A DNA stretch of 64,000 bases from Andrena cerasifolii. Its lineage: Eukaryota; Arthropoda; Insecta; Hymenoptera; Andrenidae. Position numbers and translations under genes: made by a program. Under the pieces are notes generated by a model. That model saw only the letters and a list, made by a program, of their open reading frames with translations, did not search any database and was not told the DNA's origin. Positions 45,701-55,523 of this stretch are shown here, one piece after another (the first letter of the stretch is position 1; every line of letters starts with the position of its first letter). The stretch is taken from the NCBI RefSeq assembly GCF_050908995.1, contig NC_135120.1:19667433-19731432 (forward strand), written 5' to 3'.

Positions 45701-48700
45701 GAGTGTTCACTAAATCTACTAACTTCTACAAGTATAAACATTCCATTTTGATCGCACGTACTCTAAGAATAGGCTGTAACTAATTCGTGACGAATTCATT
45801 TTTACAGATCGTCCGAGAAGCTCGCTGCCTGGCACGCGAATGAACGGAGAGAGCAATATCGGCAAGTTCGCGCGCACGTTAGGAAAGAAGATGGTCGATT
45901 GCAGGCTTACGGATGGAGCTTACCAGGGAAGCCCAGTGCTCCTGTTAGACAGCCTGTTCCTGTGCCAGTCTATTGCAGGCCCTTACAGGAATCTGAACCC
46001 GGCATGAAGGTATATTCCATACACTGCCACGCGTAGACAGGAAATTATGGATTCCAAATCCCTTCGCTTTCTACTGTGCAGATATGGTGCGGCGCTGGCG
46101 TGAATCTAAGCGGTGGTAAAACGCGGGACGGTGGTTCTATGGTCGGAGGCAGTGTATTCTACGCAGCCGAGGCGCGAGAAGTATGTACTAATTCAAAGAC
46201 CGAGTCCGAAGACGCTATCGAACACTTGGACAAGGAGCTCCAGGAGAACAAGAACCAGAGATTGGAGGCGGAGCGTTTGGAGGAGCAGCTCAGTTCGCTG
46301 GTCTGGATCTGCACGTCGACTCAGAAGATGTCGAAGGTTACTGTGATAGACGCTAACAATCCAGCCGACATTTTGGAAGTTTTTAACGTTTGCCAAGGAC
46401 ATTTACTTTGCATCGCGAGTGTGCCTGGAGCCAAAGAGAGTGACTATGCTCAAGCTGTCAGCGAGGACGGGGTTAGGACTGCCAACGGCGTGAACAATAA
46501 CGACGGCCACGAAGTGAACGCGTGTGCGTACACTGAGCAGAACAACCAGAAGCCGAAGCAGGAGGCCCAGGTATCGCCGGAGCAGAATAAAACTGAGTCG
46601 GACAGTGGCTCGGAGAAACAGAGTAACGAAAGTTCTGAGAAGTCGGACGACACCAACAAGAATGCCACCACCGAGCCGCAAAGTTTCGACAGCGTAGATA
46701 GCGAGACGGCGAATCTAGGAAAAGTACATTACGTGAGAGCCACCTCGGAAGTATCATCAGCGCGGACGAATGCGAAGGAGGGGACGAACGAAGAGAAAGA
46801 GACTGACGAGATTGAAGATGATACGCCAATGGAGAACATGTCTTCGATACAACCGACTATGTGGCTCGGGGCTCAGAATGGCGCAGTGTTCGTTCACTCG
46901 GCTGTCGCCAAGTGGTCGGTCTGCTTGCATTCTGTTAAATTGAAGGACGCTGCGCTAGCTATTGTGTACGTAATCCTTGCAGCATCTTAATACGGTCGTA
47001 TACTCAACTCGTGACGTACGTTTAACGCATCGCCATTATTTGCAGGCATGTGCAAGGTCGAGTCCTCGTCGCTCTTGCCGATGGAACTGTCGCGATATTC
47101 AGAAGAGGCGCAGACGGCCAATGGGATCTGTCCCAGTACCATGTGATTACTTTGGGTAGCCCGCAGCATTCGATCAGGTGCATGACTGCTGTTAGCGGCA
47201 AAACTGTATGGTGCGGATATAGAAATAAGATTCACGTCATCGATCCAGCTTCAATGACTCTCGAAGTGCGTACATTTCGTTTAAGTCTTCAGTATATTTC
47301 GCAGTATGGTAAACGTTATTCTGAATCACGTGTGAAATAAACTTTCAGTGTACAGTAGACGCTCATCCACGTCGGGAGTCACAAGTGAGACAGCTAGCTT
47401 GGTTGGGCGAAGGCGTATGGGTCAGCATTAGACTAGACTCAACGTTGAGACTCTATCATGCTCATACTTACCAGCATCTCCAAGATGTCGACATCGAGCC
47501 TTACGTTAGCAAAATGCTGGGCACCGGCAAGCTTGGCTTTTCCTTTGTAAGGATCACCGCGTTACTCATCTCCTCGAATAGGCTGTGGATCGGCACAGGA
47601 AACGGGGTGATCATTTCAGTTCCTTTATCTGAAAGTAAGGGAAACATTAGTGTGCTTATCGCGTCAACTCAATCGTACAAGATGTTCTATAACTGAGATA
47701 TCTGTGGTAAATAGGCGCTGGAGGCTCAATGGCAGTGTCCAGAATTCAAGCGGGAAGTGGGAAAACCGAAGCGCCGGGCGTTGGTGTTAGAATTTTTGCG
47801 TCAGACCGCGGTGTTACGCCTGGGAGTTTTATACCATATTGTAGTATGGCCCATGCTCAACTTAGCTTCCACGGACACAGGGATGCGGTGAAAATGTTCG
47901 TCGCGGTGCCTGGTAGGTCGATTCATCGATTTCATGCATTATTAAAACGATACGAAACTAAGGACGGCTGGCAATCATTTTATGGATTTGTTTGCCAAAG
48001 GTCATGGCGGCCAGAGCGCAGTGACGGATGGTTCTCAGCCAGCTATGCTTGTCCTTTCGGGTGGAGAGGGATACATAGATTTCAGAGTGGGTAAGTGCTT
48101 AACGATCCGTTCCATTAATCGTCCGTTTAAAATCTCCCGACAGCACGAAACATTAAACCCATATTAGGTACATACCACGCTTGGGTGTTTCCATTGTGAA
48201 AGGAATACCGTGAATGTGTAGCGTGTCGTTGAATTCAATGCATTCTGTATAGCTTCTTTAATGCAAAAAACAAAAACGAAGGAAACACTATCAGAGTGTT
48301 GTTTCATGGGATTATAATGCTTCCAGCAGATGAGGCGGAAGACGATTGTGACGTGGCGACTCATCTAATTGTATGGCAGCTGGTCAGGTATGCCCCCAGA
48401 GAGAAGTGAAAAGCGGTTAATGGGTCTTTCGCTCAGTTCACACAAGTGTTTGTACGATTGAATGGATAAATGATCTATGTTAATTGGCCAACGAAACGTA
48501 TACTAACTGCTGAGAGTATGTCCTGTTGCACGGTGGAATGAAATTCGACTAACAAGTCCGCGAGTAGCTAGATACATCTCTAACCTGATATTAAAAAAGG
48601 ATTTACATTCTGCCCTTGTTTCTCTCTAAAAGCATCGGTACACCAAATGTACAGAAGTCTCTGATTACATTACATCTTGATCTGAAATTGTTTCGCTTCT

Positions 48701-49092
48701 GTACAGCACAAACTTACGTTTCCATAATTAATATTCATTAATACAAGGAAAGCTGTGCCTGCACCTACAACTGTTTCTCAAAGCAACTGTACGCCGTACC
48801 ATTATCTGCTTCCTTCATTCTCTGGGGATCGGGCATTTCCAGCTGACGTGCATCGTACTTGTACAAAGAACGGCTGATAATCGCACATCTTTCTCCTATA
48901 TCGTGAATCGCGAGATTATGCCGAGGTTTCACAGGCGAATCGTTGCTCGTTGCAGGTGATGGAGAGGAAACGGAGGAGAGCATGGAGCGATCTAACAGCG
49001 CCGCGGCCGCCAATGCCGACGAACACGGGGAACAAAGTCATCTGATCGTGTGGCAGGTGCAATGTCCCGTGCCAGTGCCAATGAATGGCTAG
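39787..49092 (+). CDS. syd: JNK-interacting protein 3/4 orthologue (sunday driver), long isoform
   Basis: A scaffold that links kinesin-1 and dynein to vesicles and JNK-pathway kinases, chiefly in axons. Exons: 39,787-40,095; 40,177-40,297; 40,680-41,087; 41,202-41,396; 43,362-43,419; 43,502-43,558; 43,646-43,978; 44,061-44,243; 45,808-46,009; 46,082-46,965; 47,046-47,265; 47,349-47,634; 47,715-47,912; 48,001-48,090; 48,956-49,092. All phases close (1,226 residues). In order: the RH1 domain (MSEKVQSLAGRIYQEFEKM...), coiled coils, RH2 (MRFTRVEMARVLMERNQYKE near 442), ANERREQYRQVRAHVR, then a WD40-like propeller from PTMWLGAQNG near 880 through VSIRLDSTLRLYHAHTYQHL to LVLSGGEGYIDFRVG. The last exon ends HLIVWQVQCPVPVPMNG. 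The donor of exon 7 (gttgtt) is weak. A second terminal exon lies at 48,330. AATAAA at 50,682 fits a 1.6 kb 3' UTR. Confidence 0.94.
42092..43318 (-). mobile_element. 5'-truncated non-LTR retrotransposon (LINE) in a sunday driver intron
   Basis: Antisense to the host gene. An open frame (43,318-42,578) encodes the later part of a reverse transcriptase: RT block GVPQGSHLGPLLFLLLVNGI, then the catalytic box LLYADDIKLF, and a C-terminal region ending near RFAAFKRGTP. The upstream RT and all of ORF1 are missing, typical of incomplete target-primed reverse transcription. The 3' end is a short TAAA repeat tail (plus strand TTTA at 42,092-42,114). A Jockey/CR1-like clade is plausible, but I cannot assign it. 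Confidence 0.85.
44061..44247 (+). CDS. syd: sunday driver exon 8 read-through end (possible truncated isoform)
   Basis: If the donor after 44,243 is not used, the frame reads ACC ATG TGA and stops at 44,247. The product would be a 555-residue protein with RH1, coiled coils and RH2 but no propeller. The following 1.5 kb intron has AATAAA at 45,289-45,294, so intronic polyadenylation is conceivable. No transcript evidence is available from sequence alone. Confidence 0.3.
48330..48409 (+). CDS. syd: Alternative terminal exon of sunday driver
   Basis: After acceptor ttccagcag this exon completes the same phase-1 codon as the exon at 48,956. It reads DEAEDDCDVATHLIVWQLVRYAPREK and then TGA at 48,407. 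It repeats the acidic stretch and HLIVWQ strand of the distal exon (DGEETEES... to HLIVWQVQ) with a different tail, giving a 1,207-residue isoform. Splicing it onto the distal exon through the donor CAG|gtatgc would break the frame, so the two are mutually exclusive ends. Confidence 0.7.
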
Positions 49093-52000
49093 CCTAGAAC
49101 TCTTTGAAAGCACGCTGATCCCGGTGTATACGGTTCAGCTTGAACTTCTCCACGCGAATCAAGCATCTCGAGTGATTCACGTTTCGCGCCGCCGAGGCGT
49201 CGACAAGTCGGGCAATTAACATTCGAATCGAGTGAATCTTCACTGCGCCGAACTAATTCTCTATCTATTTAACTATACTTATATAACAATTGTAGCGAAG
49301 AACGCGAACGACTCCACGAATAAACGGGTAATGTAATCCCGTAAGTGGGACAATTTCTGAGAGTCGTAGGGAACATTTTCAAGATACTTCTTCGCGGCTA
49401 TCCGTGCGCGAACAAGCTTCCTTGGGGCATCCTTGCCGAGTGAGATCGCCGAGAGACAGGACTCGTTAGACATTCCCCGAGGAGATGTTACTTCATTTTT
49501 TTAAATAAAAAGACGTAATTAAAATCTCTTAAAACGCTTGTAATCATTAGCTTCTACTTAAAGCGCGTCCTTTTAAAGTACTATCGGCATACCGATTCGC
49601 TGTTACGCGACGATAACGTAATTTACTTTAGCGAACGTGCGTACGTCCCTTCGCGTGTCGTTCGGCGTGCAGCGGGTATTTTAATCTTCGGCGTTTTAAT
49701 GGCGCGAACGGCGATGTTCATTTCCCGACGTACGCACCGCATTTCCGTGCATAGAAGCTTTTTAAACACCGTCTCGAAGTCGGTCCTGATCGAGGAGCGT
49801 CTGGGAAAATAGTGTTACGTTTCCGTCAATCATTGTGATAATCGATTAAGATACGGGGGCAATGAGTTTCGAAGCTACCGTTACATTTGCCACCTAGCTG
49901 CAACGATATACGTGATTTACCATCGAAGGTGGGAAGACCTTCACGCACCGTCACGCGTGCATCTTGCAGGGATGAGAGGTGCAACCGATTCGGGCAGTAT
50001 TTAGGCATAATATATTGTACATTGTTTCCGTTAGAGAATATATTATTTTTCAAACCTGAACGGTTTAATTTGCGCCAATATATACATATACATATATATA
50101 TATATATATATACATGCGGGATGTAATATATTTTTTATGTTCTGCTGTCAGCTCTCCGTTAAACGTTTACGTTCGGTCGAATGAATTTATGTACATAATC
50201 GTGAGATGTTTATAGCGTGTCTTGTAGATTTGTAATTTATGTTCTCGTCGACGATGGGATAGATGTGATTCTACGATATAGCGCACGTACACACCGGGGG
50301 TACAATGTTAGCCTCTCGTCGACCGCTGCAACTTTCTTTTACCGTCAAACACTTCCCCTGCTACCAAAGAACGACTTATTGTATTCTTTGTACCATTTAT
50401 AGCGAACCGATGGTTTGGAGCTGCGTCGTCTAGACCGGTTTAGGAATTCGACTAGGAAACAACCTCCTGCCGTCTCGGATTCAAAACGGATGTTAGGAAA
50501 CGACGAGTGTCGCCGACGCGACGGGCGCTCGGGGCTTGCGAAATTTTTGTAAATTCCTATGTTAACACGGTGGAATTCGAGATCTAAGTACGATGTGTAA
50601 GGGCTGCGCATTATTGTGTGAGCTCGCTTTTGGTGTCGAGCTCGGAATTGTACCTGGCTCAAACGAAGCTGCAATGGCGTTAATAAAGAAACTTGTGAAT
50701 CGAGGCGACCGGATACTTTTTCTCAGCGAGATCAACGCAGTCTCTCCTTTTTAGCGCACGCAGTGTACTTTTCACAGTTATTCAACGGCGAACTTTTACA
50801 ATATCCCAGCTTGATTTTGAAATTCAAGGTGAAACATATTTTAGGATTACGCACATTGCAAACGGATGTTTTCTGTTAAGAAGCGTTGCTGTCGATTGGT
50901 TGGTTATTACCTATGCTTTCTAATACGAGAAACAGAAGTTACATAATAAACGAATCGTAGAAAGTTTATGGAGCCGCCGATTCACCCGCAGTGTATTAGA
51001 TAACAAAGTGTGGAATGGCCAATTAAGAAGTCTATAAATGGACGTGCTCGCTTTCTAGTTAATTAGTTGGCACTGGTTTAATTAACGACACTAATAAAAA
51101 CTGCTACTAAAGAATAACATTCATTGCCATTGCTTTCCAAGTTTCTAGCGTATCGAATTCAACTTCAAGTCTCTATCTGTCCCCCACGACCATCAGTTTT
51201 CAGCTTCAATCAGAATCACGAAGTTGCGTTTGTCTGATCTGTGTGAAGGGACAAGGGGACACTTGTTTTAACAAGAACAGAGTTCTTTGTACTCTATCCC
51301 ATGAATAAAGCAGTCTTTTCCAAATCTAATCGAACAAGAAGCTAAATATTGACCTTGACGATCAGAGATAGGCAAGACCGTGCTCCATTCTGGAGAAAAT
51401 TTCTATTTGAGAAGGAAATTCTTTAAGGAACCCGTGAAAAGGAAGACGAAGCCAAGATAAATGTTAAATAAACGTGCTTCATTAAATGTCCAAGATCGCG
51501 ACAAATCATTTATCTTCACTGGACGTTGATTCAATCCTGATTAGTTGCAATCTCTGTGCAACTAGAGCATCCAGGAAATTTGGCACGAGTCTCGTCCGTT
51601 AAGTACTCGGAATTAATCCAAGATTCCTCGCGATATACTCCATTTCGATGACACTAAATTAGAAGCGTGCATTCAGTTGCTCGAAGTTATGGCTGCCTCG
51701 GATTGCTTCCCGAATGATGGCCACAGTCAGGCATTCATACTGGCCGCGAATTGGAGGATGGCTTGCCAACTTCATTCGCTTGGCTGTCCGAGACGCAGCC
51801 ACCGGTCTGAAACTTCACATGCTTGAAGTGCAGTAATAAATAGTTGACCAAGCCCCGCTCGGTCTTATTAGGTTAAGGAAGAAACAGTCCTCTTTGAGAG
51901 AACGCTGCCAGGATCTATGCTCAAAGGTGCGCGAGAATGAGAATCCAATTTTATCGCGTTATTGTGCCCGAGTATTGCATTATCATAAAGAATTGTGTGG

Positions 52001-52912
52001 CTCTGATACGCGCAACCGCATCTCACGTTATGTTATTCGAAAATGATCGTGATCACCTTATATACAGTGGGTCACTCTCCGCAAGCTCGTAATGCTACTG
52101 CAATAAGCGAATAACTTTTTTGTACCGCTTATCAAAATAATTACAGACTCATGTTTGGCGAACTTCAGTGCCGAGGCTGAGGAACATATCAACTCTATTT
52201 CAAATAGAGGGATTCGTTTTAACAGTAGAGATTGATTCTTCCTTTTATCGATTCATTTACGCTCGAAGAGTATAAACTGAGATTCGCTAAACTGCATCAC
52301 AAGATAATAAAATTGATCGTATCGCGTACCTGATCGATTAGACACGCGAATACCTAATCAGTTACCATATCGCAGTGGGGCATCTGTGTACTGTCCTGAA
52401 TAAACACCGCGCTAAAAGACACTACATGGTTTCGTTCCATATTCGCGTTAGACGTTCTTGTTGTTTCTATCGATGTTCCGCAAGTCTTGCTCGCGTGACT
52501 CATTGCCTTGAATTTTGCGTAATCTCGTTCCGCGAAACGGATTGCTTAAAACGATTAGGGGGGGTCTGAGGAAACATCAGGATCTGGATAGAAAACTGCA
52601 TATAGGGAATTAATATTTGTAGTGGGTGTATTTACAAATAGAAAATATGATACAGAAAAAGGCTGAGAATTAAAAGCAACTAAAACTATCGTTACTACTT
52701 CAACGCGACACGACGCGAGACAACACATTTGCTTGTTAAAATCACTCTGCCCATTCCGCACGTGACTCGTCCTCCCGGAAAGCTTTTCCTAAAAGAAAAG
52801 GACGCTTTCGCCTCCACCACGAACGCTTTCCCTGCTCATCCTTACGACTAAGGTCATAAGAAGGGCCCTCGAACTTCGAGCGCGTCACTGGGCCTCGTGC
52901 GCGACTCTTTGT
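49093..52912. other. sunday driver 3' UTR, then intergenic without a gene
   Basis: The 3' UTR probably extends to AATAAA at 50,682-50,687. An AT dinucleotide repeat lies at about 50,084-50,112. From 50.7 to 52.9 kb I see no exon or clear element. Confidence 0.45.
50084..50112. repeat. AT microsatellite
   Basis: A TATATACATATATATAT-type dinucleotide run in the presumed sunday driver 3' UTR. Confidence 0.8.
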
Positions 52913-52914
52913 TA

Positions 52915-53437
52915 CAGGATTGGTGCATAATTATCAGGCATTTTTAAAACAATATTTATTATGAAAACAAGAAACATAAAAATTCGGACACGTTCAGCTT
53001 CGTTGTTATCGGAGAGTTCGTGGGGGACCCATCCAGCCACTCTCCATACCTTCCCGAGCTTTTTCAGACGACGAACGATGGTTGAATGGTCCACATTGAA
53101 GTCTTCGGCCTGCATTCGAGTTGTCAAGCTTCCGTCCCCTTCCACGGCTGCCAAGAGCGCCTGGTCGTCGGAATTCGATGGTCGACCTCTTCCTCGCTTA
53201 TCTTCCAAGCTAGTGTCGCCATATTGGAAACGGGCAAACCATTCCCTGCATCGACTTTCGCTGATTGTTTTTGTTGTGGTAAAGCATAATACGACGAATA
53301 TGAGCATGATTATCGACGCGTATTTCTATAACCTAAGAATACAGTATTCTTATTAAACAAAAGTAAACAAAACAGCAAATTCTATTAACAAATAACCCGC
53401 CAATAAAAACGCCTGATAATTATGCATCAACGCAATA
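52915..53437 (-). mobile_element. Mariner-type element, internally deleted
   Basis: The ends are inverted repeats TTGGTGCATAATTATCAGGC (52,920-52,939) and its complement (53,411-53,430, one mismatch). They enclose about 0.5 kb with only the N-terminal region of a mariner transposase on the minus strand. Exact outer limits and the TA duplication are uncertain. Confidence 0.8.
52974..53307 (-). pseudogene. Mariner transposase, DNA-binding region fragment
   Basis: The minus-strand frame carries CREWFARFQYGDTSLEDKRG, GRGRPSNSD and DHSTIVRRLKKLGKVW, then WVPHEL. These are the two helix-turn-helix units and the WVPHEL linker of mariner transposases. The first 20 or so residues fit the family only in another frame, so a frameshift is present. 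The DDD catalytic domain is absent. A plus-strand frame over the same DNA is a shadow. Confidence 0.8.
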
Positions 53438-54090
53438 TTTAACGTTTCATTTACATAACACGAATGTTTTGGAAAATATGTGATCCCCTGATTATTTTCA
53501 GCAACGTAATTACTTCGATGATCATACCAAGAGACTAGGAACGATCAAGAAAATGGAACAGACCCGAACCTTTCGTCAAAGCACGCGCATAATTCGATAA
53601 AGTTTGCGCAAACCTATATCATCCCGTGGAGAGGTATCGAGCAAGTGGACAGATTTATCGTTCGATTGCTACCCAAGTAGGCAGTTGTTATTACGAAGCG
53701 AAGAAAAACGACCGGCAAGCCTCTTACACGCCGCGAACGATGCAAATTATATAAAGTCCCTGACTAGTGTAGAAATCCAGCCGCGCTTCGGCTTATTTCA
53801 TCGTCTAACTCGCTGAACATGAGTTTTCCTTTTTTTTTTTGTTATCGCAACAGACATTTTCTCTATTTTGCGTAACGGCGTTTAGGTAGTTTTTCATCGA
53901 ACTTTAAGCAACCGCGTTGCAGTAACGCGAAGCAAGACCCTTGATTTTCTAAATGCGGATGGAGTTTCTAGCGACTACTCCGTCGCAGAATCTACAAATG
54001 GAAATTTTCTTTGCATTGCATCGAACCGTGAAAGTACGTACCACCGATGTCTCATCTACCCACAGTAGGTAGATAAAACTTCAGCAATGC
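53438..54090. other. No gene recognised
   Basis: Single-copy-looking intergenic DNA without a supportable exon. Confidence 0.4.
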
Positions 54091-54639
54091 TTAAGGGTAC
54101 ATTCTACTCTCCCGGTTTCTCGAATATTTTTTCCTCTTCATTTTTTCCTGATTGCGAGCGAATTGGGGTTCAAATCGACTTGGAAAAAATTGCAGGATGT
54201 GTAGAACATGTGCCGTTTTGGCGCAAACCACTGATTTGGTCTGTAAAAATTCGAGATTTTCATAAAAAAAATTAAAAAGTGTTACCAAAATCCGGTGACT
54301 TCTTAATTTTTTTTATGAAAGTCTCGAATTTTTACGGACCATATCAGAGGTTTGCGCCGAAATGGCACATGTTCTACACATCCTGTAATTTTTTCCAAGT
54401 CGATCTGAACCTCAATTCGTCCACAATCATGAAAAAGAATGAAGAGAAAAAATATTCAAGAAAAACGCGTTTAAAGTTTCTGGGCAAAGGCGACGCTATA
54501 TGTTGCCGCTTGACGTTTTTAGCTGTCAAATCTACAATTTTGCGAATTTTACTATAAACCAAGCGGCATTTTATTGAGAAAAGATAGTACTTTCAGAAAA
54601 TGCAAAAAAATCGATTTTTCGACTGCCTAGTCCCCTTAA
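54091..54639. mobile_element. TTAA-flanked, partly palindromic element
   Basis: The left edge is TTAAGGGTACATTCTACTC and the right edge ends TAGTCCCCTTAA. About 160-200 bp of the left part folds back on the next segment (AAATTCGAGATTTTCATAAA against its complement), with the centre near 54,290. The right third is asymmetric and resembles the right parts of the elements at 14.4-15.2 and 9.6-9.87 kb. Confidence 0.7.
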
Positions 54640-55138
54640 AGAATCCACGACACCCTGCGTTCTCTCTTCCACGAAACGCCAAAAAGACCATTTCCCTCAC
54701 AAAGCTCTAAATAATTCTCAAGCCCATCGCAGAAGTGTTACGTCGGAATCAACGTATCGATCGCAACAAATCCATTCCTCTACATTCTATAAACTCCATA
54801 AAAACCATGCTGTGCCTCTATTCTTGGAAAGGTCACTGGCCAGAGCGGTCCATTAGCCGCCCACTTGAACGCCAATGAAATCAAGCATCCTAACTAATCC
54901 TCTGAAACTCCATTCACATCAGGCACCGAAAATACTAGTTCTTACGCATTCTACGTAACACTGCCTACCACTGCAGCAATAAACTCGCGTAACAGAGTCG
55001 GCAAAGCGTAATCACGAGCACCCAAAGAAATACAGTTAGCCAGCCGCTAGCTTGAATAGCCCCCGACAGTGTTTCGCGAAACACGTGCACAAAGTTCGCG
55101 CAAACTTTCAGCTACACCCAATTTTCGAGTCTTTCAGG
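54640..55138. other. Region upstream of catalase, no gene recognised
   Basis: No exon is supported. It ends in a pyrimidine-rich acceptor (cgagtctttcag, 55,127-55,138), which probably begins the first coding exon of catalase. An upstream non-coding exon therefore lies further left. Confidence 0.45.
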
Positions 55139-55247
55139 CCCGTTGGAGGATCGTAGGAACGACGCGTGATCCACAGCTACCAGCTACAGGAAGCTCCATC
55201 GGCCGAGGGCGCTAGGGAGACCGGCATTCGGCGAGTCGTGCCGAAGA

Positions 55248-55523
55248 ATGTCGAAGATAGGCTCGGGCCTTGCTGTGGTTCTTCGTGCGATCTCATTGGG
55301 CCGAGCACCGGCACGCAACGCCGCTTCGACGCGCGTTTACCACACACCGACCGGCCAGGATGATAAAAGTCCGTTGTTATTGCGACTGATCAGTAGCTGC
55401 TGTTCGCAACGTGGCACGCGAACGAGCGCGTTCCCCGCGAGAAATCTCCTGGCCACGCTGGCTCTCAATCGGCTCCCATTCAGAAGGTACTGCTGCAAAC
55501 AAGACTCCGACGAGGAAGACGAG
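55248..55523 (+). other. In-frame upstream extension of catalase exon 1
   Basis: From the ATG at 55,248 the frame stays open for 92 codons into the catalase start. It begins MSKIGSGLAVVLRAISLGRA, then PARNAASTRVYHTP. It is rich in Arg, Ser and Ala with no acidic residue in the first 34, resembling a mitochondrial presequence. The region is GC-rich, so a chance open frame in the 5' UTR is also possible. Confidence 0.3.

Noticed and set aside
52961..53356. Plus-strand 131-codon frame over the mariner element
   Set aside because: Shadow of the minus-strand transposase fragment, which carries the family motifs.
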